This document shows positions 46,039-59,251 of a DNA stretch of 64,000 bases, in pieces; the stretch's first letter is position 1; every line of letters starts with the position of its first letter. The notes beneath the pieces were generated by a model, which saw only the letters and a list, made by a program, of their open reading frames with translations, did not search any database and was not told where the DNA came from. The DNA comes from Papilionanthe hookeriana x Papilionanthe teres (Eukaryota; Streptophyta; Magnoliopsida; Asparagales; Orchidaceae): NCBI GenBank assembly GCA_022702705.1, contig CM040433.1, forward strand, positions 24,925,797-24,989,796, given 5' to 3'. The position numbers and the translations under genes are program-made.

Positions 46039-47989
46039 AGAGTTCACCATTATATGATGATAATTCTGACATAAGACACATCTAAAGGTCATTTTAGTGT
46101 TTAAAGACCATGCCCTATCCATTTAGAGCCTCCTATGGTCAATGACAATCAGAGAACCTTTCCACACGCGTTCCAGAAAAATTAAGGTTGGAACTAACAC
46201 ACTCGTACGGTGGTCCAGGATGACTGTTCTCAATAAAATCTCTTCTATGAAACCTCCAAAATGTTCATATTTAAGTTACAGTGTTGCATTGTAGTGATAC
46301 ATGGTTTCCCATAGCTTAAGAGTCTGTAAAAAAAATGAATAAAGAAAAATCCTTCAACGAACGTCTGGGCATAAAATTAGGGTTTGATCCACTCAGTCGA
46401 AGTTGACCTTAATCCATAGTTTTTGTTTGATATGTTGCATCTAAGATGTTCATTCAGATGGTTTAGGATCATGTTCTATCTTTTTGGAGCCTCCCATCAT
46501 CAAAGACATCCTTAAAACTTTTCCACATACGACAGGCATGAAAATAAGATCTATCTTGATGTTGTCAAGACCAAAAGTGATCACCATTGGTTAATGTTAA
46601 TTTTGGGTATGGACATGTTAGAAACCCATTTTATGTTCGAGGGAAATTTTTTTATCATAGATGGACTCTCAAAGCATCGTGAAGGTAAAAACCGAGGCTA
46701 AAACTGGCATTGCCACGCTCCAAAGTGGTGTAGCCACACCACTAATAGTTTGTTTAAGCAAGACCACAACCAGAAGTGACATGAGAATGCCCAATTCGGG
46801 TGTGACCACCCCACCAAACATCCAGAATTAGTCATTTCTAGATTTTGGACACCTTTGTCCGGTTTAACCCGCTATGTTCCCTTAAATTAAGTCTTGTGCA
46901 TCTATAACCAAAAGAATAATAGAGTTTTACATGATTAATAGGCCATAAATTTCATGAAGGGAGAGGACCATGGGCTCCTTTGGTGAACCCTTGTCCAAAA
47001 TGGAAAATGGGGCTTCTTTAGCCTAAACAACTATAGGAAATCCACCCACATGCAAAGGATTCGAAATTTTCAGGAAGTAGGAGTTCTTGGAGGAGTAGAA
47101 AGCTTCTTGGATAGCCATTGGTGAGGGAAGAGCTCCTTTTCCAATAAAATAATAATAAAAAAAACAACATCTCCTCTTCCTTCATTTTTCTTCTTCTTTA
47201 ATTTCTTCTTCTTGTTTTCTACTCCATCATTTTCTTGAGGAGAGTGTAAGGGATTTTGTGTATGATCTCCTTTTGAAAGAGAGCTTCATCCTCTCTTTGG
47301 AGAAGAAAGAAGTCTCTTCGTGTTGCAATGTAGGAGCTTGGATCAAACAAAGAAAACACATCTCCAAACATCACGAAGGTGAAAACTCGTAAAACAACTT
47401 AATATTTTTTCATTATCCTAGCAAGCCTTAGCTTGGTGTTAGAAATTTATGTTTATGGTTTTGTGTTAGAGGAAAAATCCTTCTAGGTTAAGGTTGCTTT
47501 TATTTAGCTTCCCCATAAGAATCCATGTGTGTTCCTCTTTAACCCTAGTTCCAAAAATCCAATGATATATGGGATTTTAGTAATCTAGTGGTTGCTTTGG
47601 AGGATTCACTCTTTTGAAGGAAGTGGTGAACCCCTCTAAACTTAAAGTATGAAGAGGTTCAGTCCTTCATTCCCTAGGTTATGTAAACCTTTCAACAGAA
47701 AAGCCTTCATTTCATGTAGATCTTCCTCCAGGCAAAATGGCTTTCATGGTTTAGTCAAGCAATCGCAGGCGGGCTTCTTATTGCTTTGCATAATAAGAAG
47801 TCAGTACACCTCCTCATGGCTAGCCTCAAAACCCATGTGAGAATAATAGGATTAAGTCAATTTGATGTCAAAATGTGATCAAGGTCATTTTCATGTTAGC
47901 ATTTTGTTATTTTTCTTTTTCCATGCGGATGTGCATTATCTCATGAAGCTTATGTGAGGTTTGCAATTGTGCCTCTTGTATAATTTTAT
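46039..47989. other. Unclassified non-coding interval right of element C
   Basis: No supported gene. Repeat-like wording (GCCACGCTCCAAAGTGGTGTAG near 46711) suggests an old LTR of another family. A pyrimidine-rich run lies at 47170-47230. Confidence 0.45.
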
Positions 47990-48387
47990 AAATTTGCATA
48001 AATGAGAATTTTGAATGATTTTGGTTGGCGTACTATTTTTGGTCTGTCCAATCAGTCAATCGACCATCTTATGTCAGTTCAATCTATTAGTCAGTTTTTT
48101 TGGTTTTGTCAACCATTTTCGACTGGTTGATCATTTCATTCAGCCTGATCAATAAATTGACCACTTCATGTTGGTTTGATCGATCAATCAGTCATTTGGA
48201 TTGGTCAAACACTTTCAGCCAGCCAAACACTTTTGTTCGACTCTATCAACTGGTATGCATCTATGATTAGCCTATTCGTTGAGTAACCAAGTAGGCCATC
48301 AACGAATGTGATCATTTTTTTTAAATGTGCATCAGAAAATGAAATGCTTTTTCATTCTTTTTATATAGGACATTAGTTTTGGTTGGT
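47990..48387. repeat. Degenerate TCAATCGACC-type repeat, left half
   Basis: Recurring words GGTTTGATCGATCAATCAG, TCAACCATTTTCGAC and similar. The tract is interrupted at 48387 by a solo LTR and continues at 50171. It ends with TTGGT, the target duplication. Confidence 0.6.
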
Positions 48388-50170
48388 TGATTGCGACCCG
48401 ACCTTTACTTATGTAAGAATTTATGAATTTATATTTAAATATTTATAATAATTTTTTTAAAAGTCACAATTTCAAACGCAAGTATATGTATCGTTTCAAG
48501 TAATACAGGGCTCTATTGGAGTCCTAGTTATCGATCCCACAGGGAAGATTATGAGAAAATTAATTTAAGAAATTTATTAGATTTTAAATAAAAAGTAATT
48601 ATTATTTTTATTTCTTTTTCAAAATTCAGATTTTTAAGTTTAATTTCTACTAAATGTAAGTAAGTAGTAATAAAATAAAGATTAATGCAAGTATAAATGA
48701 AACAACTTTCTCCTTTTCAACTAATCTAAGATTTTTTTGAATAATTATCATTTGTAGAGAATTTAGATTATGGTATTGTGCCAAATAGAAGCATTCATAT
48801 TCTTTACCTTCGCTCAATAGTATAAAGAACATTGGCTAATCTATAGATCGGTTCAGGATATTTTATTAGTAAAATGAGTTAATCTAGGCTCACACTTCTA
48901 GATGTCCAAGGGTGTCTATGGTCGGCCCTACCAGTGACACGTTCCCTTTCTATAAACCATTTTATTAAAATTTAGTCTGTCACTCTAAAAACTAATCAAT
49001 TCTACGCCCAATAAACAATATCTCCCTATTTATTTGCACTTCACCTTGAATAACCCACATATAGCCTTCGATTACCCAAGGATTCATGTGATATCTACTA
49101 GTTAAGAACTCATCTCCGGATAGGTCTCAGAATTCTTCAATATGTTTTAATAATTTAAATGACCAGTTTAAAAAGTATATTAAGATCATGTATTAATATC
49201 ATCACAATTTTTATAAATATTTTAAGTTAAATTCTCCAACAAAATTTAATTATCTTATTATATTTTCATAGTTGAAAGGAGAAAGAAAACTAACTACTCA
49301 GAACACATTGAATTCATACAACAAAATATATTTATAAAACATTAAACCAAGTTACAAATACTTATCTGGAATGTTCTTTCAAGTGATCCGCTGACTCCTG
49401 CTGACTCCAATGCAAGGTACAAGACTTCAACAGCAATAATACTTTAAAACTCACACTTACTACTCAAGGAATTGAGTAGTAACGCTCAAAATAAGCTCAC
49501 TAAATACTAAAGAAAGTGGCTCCCTAAAATGTTTGGATGCTAAAGGGGGACTACAGAAGATATATATGGTTCTTGAGGACTATAGGGTGCACTTTTCTCT
49601 GTAGAATTGACTCCTATTTATAGAGCTTCGAATTTGACCAAGGGTTGTTAAGACACCTCTTCAAAATTCGTCCAAATACAATGTATCTTCTAGAAGATAA
49701 CTGTGGTGCCTAGGTGTCGGGATCTGGCGCCTAAGCACCGGAGTCCGTGACCAAGTCTTCACACCTCTTCACTTTAGATCGCACCTCTTCGCGATTAAAA
49801 CCGTTTTCATGTGTACAGATGCATTATATCACATGTCCTATGTATTAGGAGTAACTTCCAGTTTTCTAGAAGGTCCGATAACCGCTTAACACCGTCAAAA
49901 TAACTGCCCAAAGTCGTCAAAAATATTATCTGCTTCAGTAGCGATCTGGCGTTTAGGCGCTGGATTCTGGCGCCTAGGCGCCACACCTATAATTTCGGCA
50001 ACTTTGCTCTTTAAGCTCTAGTTTTGCTCCTTTTTTCTCCTTTTTCCTTCTTGAACTCTTTTTTTATCACCTACATCCAAAAACATAAAAATACTTTTCA
50101 TTAATGCATAACATACTTAAGAATTGAATCATAAATAAGGCATAAAAATAGATATTTTTTAAGTGGATCA
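48388..50170 (-). mobile_element. Solo LTR, minus strand, C-related family (1783 bp)
   Basis: Starts TGATTGCGACCCGACC and ends GTGGATCA, with TTGGT on both sides (48383-48387, 50171-50175). It contains the shared LTR block (48478-48543), a TATA box on the minus strand (TATAAATAG, 49614-49622), a dyad remnant at about 49703-49720 and an exact GGCGCCTAGGCGCC at 49969-49982. Its GCGACCCGACC end resembles, in reverse, the GCGGGTCGGGTCA end of the plus-strand solo LTR, so those two are close relatives. Confidence 0.9.
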
Positions 50171-50640
50171 TTGGTCACCATAAGCCAGTTTGACCGGCCG
50201 CCCAGTATCATTTGGTATGATTGATTGTCCCTCATCTGATGACTTAATCGATTAACTAATGTTGGTTGGATCGGTAGCCTACATTTTAGTAGGCTTGGCT
50301 GCCTACCTTAGTCTGATGTGACGGATCACCCGGTATCATTTGGTCAAATCAGTTTTTATAGTCGGATGACTTAATTGATTGATTGATGTCAGTCAGCTCG
50401 GCCGCTAACCTTAGGACACTACGACTGGTGTCTCAATATCATTTGGTCTAATCAGCCATCCCTGGTTGGTTTGGCTTGATCGATCGACCAATGTCAGTTG
50501 CCTCGGACACCTACCTTATGCTGGTTTGACCAACCGCCCGATATCTTTGGGTTTGATCGACTATCCCTTGTCGGATGGCCCGATTAGTCACCTAATGTCA
50601 GTCGACTTAGATGGATACCTTTGTTTGGCTGATTTTAATC
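50171..50640. repeat. Tandem repeat of 103-128 bp units, about four copies
   Basis: The marker CCCGGTATCATTTGG recurs at 50201, 50329, 50432 and 50537, with wording such as GACTTAATTGATTGA and TAATGTCAGTCGAC in each unit. It continues the tract broken at 48387. Confidence 0.75.
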
Positions 50641-51124
50641 ACTTTGCATTTTTGTAGCAACATGTTTATGTTTGTATTATACAATGCTTGCATGTGTGTC
50701 ATGTGAGTGAGTGGATTCATTTGTGATCTGAGTGAAGTGTAATTCCCTTTGGGTGGCACAACTTGATCCAAATTCATTTGCATGTTGAATCATGTTTGTT
50801 TGCATGTATATCATATGAATGGTACATCATGTGAACTTTCACATGCATTTCAGAGCATTTTGTGGTGAGCATATGTCATATTCCCGCAACGAATGTGCAA
50901 CATATGTTGAGTGTGGCTAGTTCACTTAGTGCTTGTCTACCTCGAGAATCATTCGGTGAGTCTTATAACTCAGAGTGTACCCTGTCACGATGTTCCATCT
51001 ATGTATGTACACTCGTGAATGTAAATGCATAAACCCTTTTCATTTCTTTTGTTTGTAGTTGTTCCATTTTATGCAATCACATCAAGTATGCAAATCTTAA
51101 GTCTTAATATATGGATTTGGTACG
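50641..51124. other. Non-coding interval, no gene seen
   Basis: Moderately AT-rich DNA with CATGTGTGTCATGTGAG-like words. Nothing recognised. Confidence 0.45.
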
Positions 51125-51430
51125 GTTTAGGGTGTCACTTTTGTTTGTTCACACTTAGCTTGAGTTATCGTGATATTTTAAATAGTCTTTTGCATTTAAT
51201 GTGAGTGTTCATTCCTTATTGGGGCATTCATATTGTGTCAATTTGATTAGTGTGTTACATATGTTCGCCCACATTTTTCACTAGTGATCGTAGCGTGCTA
51301 AGCCACCTTTAGAGTTCAATGTTTCACACTTGTTAGAACATCCATATTGTGCTCAATCACCTTGTGTGCCACACATGTTTGCTCGTAGTTTGCTCGAGTG
51401 ATTGTGACATGCTAGTCTACACTTAATTTT
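51125..51430. repeat. Tandem repeat of about 100-120 bp, three diverged units
   Basis: Each unit has CATTCATATTGTG, GTGTGTTACATATGTT and AGTGATCGTAGCGTGCTA or variants (ACATCCATATTGTG, GTGTGCCACACATGTT, AGTGATTGTGACATGCTA). Confidence 0.65.
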
Positions 51431-53946
51431 TTGCATGTGCAATTCTTGGTCCATTTTGATGAAAATTTGATTCTTTAAATGAGTGGCCATTTTGTTGGTC
51501 ATAATACCTAAACAAGCATACCGTGTAAGGATATCTCATCAATCAATGCAAGGTTCTGTATTACAAATCAAGATATGTATGACTGTGCTAAGGATCCAAG
51601 AGCTATAAAGTACATCACTTGCATGTTTTGGATTTGTATTGAGAGGACATATTTTAAAAAATATAAAATTAATTATCTTTTATTTATTTATATTATCTGC
51701 CTTATATTTTAAAACTATAAAGCTAGACTATATGTAAGGTCGATCTCTTAAAATGTCATCTCCTAGTGATGTACACTAGATCACTTAGAACATTAGGATA
51801 GATTCGGTGTCAGTGTCCTCGTTAAAGTCATACGGTGGTTTTTACCCACTATGTGCACAAACTTAGATGGCGTGACTAGGCCACCTTGGGTTTAGATGCT
51901 TGATAGACTAAGACTAGGGTGTAGTTAGGATTCTTCATGTTTTGGGTTTTGTTCCTTGGTTTACGCCCTAGCCAGGCATATTGTGTCATGCTTTGTGTGC
52001 TTATCTGGTGTGAACTTGCACACTAGTATTATTAAGGAGATCTTCTTCACGAGACCATAATTATTTAAAGCTAACTCTTTTGATTGTATGTGTTACTTAG
52101 CTCTCCTCCTACCAGATATGGTTCATTATACGTTGTATATAAATAGTCATTGCTAACATCTTTGTTTCTAGTCAATCTTCTTGACTTTTACATGTATTTT
52201 GTTAAGAGTCCTTAGGGAGTTTATTTTAGAAATAAGTATGGGCACGAGTTTCTAGGTATTTGATGCACTAAACAATATGGCGAGGATAAGAAGCAGATGC
52301 TCAAGTCCTGTAATTAAGTCCATATTTTATACTTAATGTATAGCATTTGGACCAAGCATATATATGCATGTTGCCTTTTTGCTTTTCTAAGATATATTGT
52401 TGACCCAAAGAATCCGCCTAGTGAATCCAACTTTCTTATTTATATATTCACGACATATTTGTTTTCATGTTGTCTCCTGATGTTCCTCTTTATTTCATTG
52501 TTGTTTGTTTGGGAGGTTCAAATGATATGTAATTTAAGCTCTTTAGGATTAAAATATTTCATTTCTATGAAAATCATAATAAAAAAATATTGAGCTTAGA
52601 TGAAATTTAGGATTAAAATATCTTTACTTTAAAATGAGTATTTGATTTCCTGCTTTACTTTTTATGCATTATCTTTGGCCATATTTAAAATGGGTTGCAT
52701 AGCTTGAATATTACCCTAATCAAACTCAATAGAGCCTCCATGTTTAGGATTTTTGTTATATAACTGCATCATTATGCATGACCCGAGGAGAAGCTCCCAT
52801 GCCTCTTCAACCAGACTGGCCCAAGTATAACATTTCTACTTGGGTGGTTATCTAGAATGCTTAGTTAGAGGCTTCCCTAAACCAGATGGGGTATAAGTCC
52901 ATTAAGGCGTGTTTTAGATTTGTGGTCAGACCTCTCTTCTTTTTTTTATTCTACTAGCTTCCTTGTAATTTATTTGGGAGGCATAAGTCTCACATCCTTG
53001 AGCTTCGCCTTTATAAAGTCATAAGGAGTAGTGTTTCATTCTTTTGAACTTAGGGCTACAAAGGTTTCCTTAGATAACACAATTCATGGATTGCTGACAA
53101 GGAGTTTCAGGTCAGGTTGGGTTAACTACTTTCACGATTAGGTATAATTGGAGTCCTCGTAGCTTGAGATGATAGGTCCATGATATCATAACCCAACTAC
53201 CTCTACCTATTTAGATATTCTCTTATTTTTCTTGATATTCCCCTTTGAGCATTGTCAATCATTTTTATTTTTTTGATATCATCTCATAGGCTCCTTTGTC
53301 CAATAAACTATCATTCTTTTGGGATACAATGATTCACCCTCCACCCTTATAAACTGGTGTAAGCTTTGAAGTTTTAGGATGATCTTATTTGAGATGATTT
53401 GGTTATTTTGTAGGCCCATTTTCCAAGTTAGCTGTCTCTCGTAGTGGATACAGTGATTCACTCTCTTCCCTATGGCCTGATATAGGATTTGAAAGCATCA
53501 GAATGTTTCCAATTGAGATAACTATCATTTTTTGTGACATATTCATTTGTTATCATGATAGTATTAGCAAGACCCCATTTATCAACAGTATTCTCAAGCA
53601 TATACATTCCTTTGGGAGTACTCTTTACCCTAAATAAAAAATGAACTTTTTTGTTATTTGGTTATGGCTTGTATACTTAGTGATTCTCTTCATGGATACC
53701 GTGTTTCAAGGTTTTTCGATTCGATTTTATTTGGATCTATACTCTCAACCTATCATATGAGGATTTCCTTACATAAGCCTTCCATTTTTCTTTTTAAACA
53801 TATTTATCAATTTTCGTCACATATCCTTTTTTTTATTCCTCTTCTCTTAGGGCCATTTTTATGATCCAAGAGAGAGATTTATTTGGTGACATATATGGAC
53901 AAACTGATTATTCCTAGTTCAATTAAAAATAACCAAAAACAGATTG
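51431..53946. other. Unclassified repeat-like DNA; a diverged 123-bp tandem pair at about 53270-53520
   Basis: No gene supported. At 53321 and 53444 GGATACAATGATTCAC and GGATACAGTGATTCAC start two diverged units. The interval may be the long terminal part of the element whose primer site is at 53949, but no LTR start was found. Confidence 0.4.
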
Positions 53947-53962
53947 GGGGCGCCGTTGGGGA
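53947..53962 (+). promoter_or_regulatory. PBS-like site on the plus strand
   Basis: GGGGCGCCGTTGGGGA shares GGCGCCGTTG and GGGA with the Athila/Tat-type primer site, following CAGATTG. This hints at an old plus-strand Ty3/gypsy element with its internal region to the right. Confidence 0.4.
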
Positions 53963-54599
53963 TGAGTCCCTCTCTCTTTATATTAGGAGTCTTGCTTACA
54001 TTGTCGTGACCTGGTGTCTCTCCTTGTGTCACTTTTGAGCTTTTTGAACCTTAGATTTCAATCCATGTGTCAGTTATTATTACCAACTCAACACTATTCT
54101 GTCCTTTCTTACCTTCGGCACTTTGATTGCTGCATTATTGTAAGCATTGATGTTGTTGTACTCTTTGATTGATTCCTTAACCTTTTATAGAGCCTGATAT
54201 TTATCTCTTTGATTGAAAGAAATAAACAATCAAATGTTGATCATTACCAAAAAAACTCTAGGGTAATCATTATTTCCTTTTCACCCAGTCTCTTTGATGT
54301 GCTAGAAGAAAACAACTCTTTTGTTTCCTTCTAGCACCCAGTTCAAATTACCTTAAGTATTCCCAAGGCCACTGAGGAATCTTCCATGCATCCTCTTTAT
54401 TAGAAGAGGATTCCTACAAATGAGACTACCCCTATTGAGGTCTCTCATTTCACTGTGACCCCTCATGCAGAGACAGAGGCATACTTATAATGATGATATA
54501 CTACAATGCCCCTCTATCTTTTCTAGGCTCTCTGATGGTCCTTCTATGTTTTCAAAGATTTATATTCATGCAGATGGTGTACTATTTAGGAGCAATATA

Positions 54600-55010
54600 T
54601 ATAGCTTTACGGTACCACTCTGGCTGTGTGAACTATGTCCTTACCCAGACCTTTTTCAGTTCTGATGAGAATCATGCATATGGTTGTATGGACTATGTCC
54701 CTGCCATGACCTATCTCGGTTCTAGTCTGAGAGAATAATCCTGTTGACTGAGAATCATTCCCTATTACCCCAACATGGCTTATTTGGGTTCTAGTCTAAG
54801 AAAATTATCTCATTGACTAAGAATCATGCATCTGGTTGTGTAGACCTTGTCACGACCATGGCTTTTGATTTTGGTCCAGGATGATGTCAGAATCTTGTTG
54901 CTTCAGAATCATGCATATGGTTGTGTAGACTATGTCCTCACCAAGACCTATTTTGGTTCTGACCTGAGAAGATATGTAAATCCCTCTGGTTACATCTACA
55001 AGGACAAGAT
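54600..55010 (+). repeat. Diverged tandem repeat, about five units of 69-85 bp
   Basis: GAATCATGCATATGG-type words recur at 54669, 54752, 54821 and 54906, each followed by GACTATGTC, ACCTATTTTGGTTCT and CTGAGAG variants. Two overlapping plus-strand frames run through the first unit, so it could be a repeat-containing gag remnant of the element primed at 53949. Confidence 0.6.
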
Positions 55011-56394
55011 CAGTTGAATGTTTCTTCACCTGTTATGGTTCCAACCGAGGGGAAATCACATAATCCCTTGGCTGAGAATCATTGTGTTGTGTTGTCCGAC
55101 TGTGTGGATTACTTCCCAGCCAGTATTGCTAGGTCTTACCCTCCTCGAGATGTTGATTATTTTAAGCCTGCAGTCTGTGTTGATACTCCTGCAAGTTCTC
55201 TGATTAATAATACCATAGGAACAATCTCCTCTTTAGGATGCAAGGGTATAGCATGTTCAACTGTTGATATGACTACTTTTGTTCCTATTTCCTTTAAAGT
55301 TTCACCTTCCCCGAGATTGGGCAGGAAGGCTTAGAGGACTAGGAATTGAATGTTGTGTATCTGTACGCTGATATGTAAGGACATGCAACCCAATGGTGGA
55401 TGGCTCTCTGTCAAACTCCTTTGCCTGTATACATGATTGGATAAATACATGAGTCACATAGTTACATAAATCTATAAGCTTTTAAATTTTGGCATACTCT
55501 TATCAACCTCCGATAATACTCTGTTTGGGGGATCGAACCTCCAATGTGGAGTACGACCCCTCTGGCTCCCTCTGTCATTTAGTTCTACTGATTTATCTGT
55601 CTCTTCATCCATTACTCCGAAGAGGCGAAAACTAGGTGTAACTCAGCACAAACTTTTTCCTCAACCCAAGAGGGCCTCTGCCACTCCTCACGTACCGTCG
55701 TGAACATATCCCCGAGCCTATGTCTGGCACAAATCTCAAAAATTTGCTGGATCTTTTAGTGATGTTCCGACAATTAGTAAAATGAACTCTGCAAATTATA
55801 AAGTATGTAAGCTTGATTAACATATAAAAAGAGATAGAAATTAACTTTCTATTGCAAATTTAAATATCATACCTTGAACTCCCTAAAATACATATCTTGA
55901 GTGGCAATCAAGACTAGTAGAAGTTCCATAGCATAATTAATATAACTTTGTATAGTACAATTACACAACATACTTGTGAATTTAAAGGTTACTTCAATGT
56001 ATGTGTAATCTGAACCATTTTAGAAATTCTTTTTCGATTTTCCTATTTACAAGAAAGCATTCTCTACGTTCAAGCTCTCCGTAAATAACCTAGAAATATC
56101 ATTGTGACTTTCATGTCTAAATTAATTGGTAAAATATTCTGAAAAAACATTTGATTATATTTAATCTTACTGTAGAAATTATTTTACTTCATCATAGTTC
56201 AGTAGAACATACTACATGAAGCTCTCAATCGTTTAGGTAGCGCATACCATGCCTATCTAATAGTTTACCAGATGTATGGAATACAGATAATTATGTTTGC
56301 AAAAGCATCTGACCAACAGTCTCACGTGTATGTTTCCTTTGATCGAAATAATAAGAACAGAAATTAATTCTCCAATATTTAGATATCTTGCTCT
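55011..56394. other. Unclassified interval, no supported gene
   Basis: A 106-codon plus-strand frame (55014-55334) has no recognisable domain. The stretch 55520-55720 is richer in GC and might be decayed coding DNA. Nothing can be assigned. Confidence 0.4.
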
Positions 56395-56560
56395 TAAATT
56401 TCATATTTACATGCATAGTATAATATTTCTTATGCATTCACATATCTCACACCAAAATTTCATATTTACATATGTACCACAATTTTCTTATGCATTTACT
56501 ATCTCATACCAAAATTTTCATACATAGCACAAATTTTTTATGTATTTACATATCTCACGT
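56395..56560. repeat. Tandem repeat, three units of about 57 bp
   Basis: Units begin at about 56398, 56457 and 56512 with TTTCATATTTACAT-like starts and CTTATGCATT then ATCTCA inside. Confidence 0.75.
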
Positions 56561-58297
56561 CTAAACTTAAGGAAAACCATGAAATCTATATGTTTTGTAT
56601 ACCTAACAATGGAATACGAAAAGAAAAAACAAGCAAACTGATGTAATTTTGGATCTAACACATACGTAAGGAAAAAAAAGATGGAAACTTATGCTAAACC
56701 AAAGCTTTGAGGTATGGAAGAAGATTTCTCACTTTGGACAGGGTTAGAGCCAGCGTCTACCACACGACGCTACTTTTATGCATCGATCTTTTGGAAACAA
56801 AAACATGTGGAGATGCTAATCTACAATTAGTGCTTATTGTTTATTGTATTTATAGTTTATGCACATTTTGAATCTCAACGTGGGAGAAATTTTCATTCCA
56901 ATTCTTTTGTATGTTTTTTCCAACGTGGATGACCAACGAGGCAACTATGGGTGAAATATTTAATGTGAGTTTTTATTGCATTTTTCTTTATTTTTGTTTT
57001 GGAGGTTATGATGAGATATTTGAACTTATGGGTTCTTCTAGATGGTCTATATGTTCTTATTGGATCTTGACACGTATGAAATGCCAATGAAGGAAACTAA
57101 GTACCTCTCTTTTTCAGTCATATGACTTTTGAGGTTCTTGTAGATCTTTGTGGTGATATGCATATGTTATACATACGAGCTCGGTATTATGTGGTTTAAA
57201 GGCAACCAAGAACTTTAAAGTCTGCTACCTTCTTATAGTGATAGATTATTCGTTAGTTTATGATTTGTTCTCTAAGTGTTCATAATTTTATAGAACTTTA
57301 ATTGAGTTTTTCTATTTTTCCTCGTTCTTAATGTTGCACCTAACTGTTTGTGCTTTATGGTCTTAAACCATCAGAAAAGATGAGCTTAAGTATTTCTGGT
57401 ACCTTTAAAGCATTACATTGCTACTTTGGAGTGTAGTGCTCTCTACTTACTTTGCGACAGACACATAGCTATGAAATAATTTTATAAGCGTCTAACGATT
57501 AGATCAAAGAACCTTGACTTTCTTAAGTGGGCTTATATGTCTGATGATTCCACCATTGATAATGATCAGGTTTTGAGAGTTTCGTTAGAGAATGGATTAT
57601 CTCATGACATTAACCAACTACATTTTAAAAATACTATTATAATAATTAATTATTATTTTAATAATTTTATTTTTATTTTTGATTGTTGTGTTACTCACAG
57701 TTTAGTGGTGTCAGTTTTTATATTGTAACATTCAAACTGGATATATATTTTCAAATATGAAATCTGCATTCTAAACTGTATCACTTATAAACAACGCTAT
57801 AGTACACAAGTAGAAATGTCATTTATTCAAAAACAACCATAACACAACTACTGAAAACTGCAGAAACCAAATAAAGATCTAGCTTCTCCGCAACCCCTTC
57901 CGCACTTCAGCTTCCTAGCACAACTGCTGCATAACAACTTTTTAATAAGATACGGCTGCCCCGAATCGACCCTTAATAGCATGATTTGAGCAGATTTAGA
58001 GCAAGGTTCGAACTTGATTCAAATGTTATTGTAACAATTAATATTTTGTTTAATATGTTTTAAAATTGAAGTTTTAGGTGCATTTTGGGAGGTGGCGGTG
58101 TAGTGTAGCACCGCAGTTTTTTCAGTTTGTCAAAACTGTGTTTTGACCATATTTTCAAAAAGCTACAATGGAAAGCTCCATCGTGCACCGAATCTGACTA
58201 TCTTCGGTGGCTGCTAGAAAGCTACAGTCTATTTTTTTTTTAATTTATAATAGCCAACATAATTTTTTGAACATTAAGTAAATGAGTCTATTTGATT
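56561..58297. other. Unclassified interval
   Basis: No supported gene. Near 57130-57200 a plus-strand frame reads VDLCGDMHM then ARYYVV, faintly like a Ty1/copia integrase start, but stops are dense. A stretch at 58080-58240 resembles DNA-transposon terminal sequence. Confidence 0.4.
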
Positions 58298-59251
58298 AAG
58301 GGTGTGTTTGGGAGGAGTTATTTAGAGCGGTGGCGTTTTCAAAAACGCAATCGTCTGTTTGGAAAAAAATTTTTAGAGGCGTTTTTGAAAACTCATTTTT
58401 CATTTTATATTAGAAGCCCACCGCGAGTAGGAGGCTGCGGTGCGCGTTTTGTTCGAGCAAAAGACGATCTTTACCCTCTGTCTCGCTCTTTCTACCCTAA
58501 GCTCGACTTCTCGTTCGCCTTCCTCCCGGACGGATCCGTCCAAGTCGTAATCTCCTCTCCTCCTCTCGTTCGATTTCTCGTCCGTCTCTCTCCTCGATCC
58601 CGCAGCACAGCCCTAGGTAGCGACGAAGATGGTGGCTCGACCGTGGCGAGAACGAAGACCGACGAGGACCTTGAGGAACTCAAGGGTTGCCTCGACCTAG
58701 GCTTCGGCTTCAGCTACTAGGAGATCCTCGAGCTCTGCGGCACCCTTCATGCTCTCAAGCTCACCATATCCCCAAGCTCTGCGGCACCCTTAGTGGTTTT
58801 GACATGACACTTTCTGGTCCTGTTATGATACCTGGTGCTGCTATGCCGAGTAGATTTCTCATCCGTTTAAGCTCGATTTTACGTTGTAAATGCATGTTTT
58901 AACTTGGCAGCTAACTAGAAAATTCATTTCAATCTCCTTGATGTTGCATGGGTAAATAATAATTATTTAAAGCTTAGTTTAGCTATGTTATTTCAATCTC
59001 CTTTCCAATCAATTGTTTCTAATGTTATTGTTTTGCTTCCCTTAATGTAATGACTAAATTTTTCGTGGAATAGGGGCAGATTATTCAGAACGGGGACAAA
59101 TTTGTCATTTAGCCACAACAGTTACAATTCGATTGCTTTACAAACGTTCAAACCAAACGGACGGACAGATTATCCGGACAATCCGATTATCCCGATAATC
59201 CGCTTATCTCGATAATGCGGATAATCTGCGGACTGCGCCAAACAAACCCTT
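58298..59251. mobile_element. Possible non-autonomous DNA transposon with 14-bp terminal inverted repeats
   Basis: AAGGGTGTGTTTGG at the left and CCAAACAAACCCTT at the right are inverted repeats at 13 of 14 positions, the GGGTNTGTTTGG style common in plant MITE-like elements. Flanks show no clean target duplication. A CpG-rich block (58410-58720) inside gives a 142-codon frame that starts in the terminal repeat and is probably not a gene; it may be captured host sequence. Confidence 0.45.

Noticed and set aside
55014..55334. 106-codon plus-strand frame
   Set aside because: No recognised domain, lies in repeat-like DNA and has an overlapping frame of similar quality.
57130..57200. Possible Ty1/copia integrase remnant (VDLCG, ARYYVV)
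   Set aside because: Too short, with dense stops; not enough to call.
58292..58720. 142-codon plus-strand frame
   Set aside because: Starts within a transposon terminal repeat and runs through a CpG-rich block; no domain seen.
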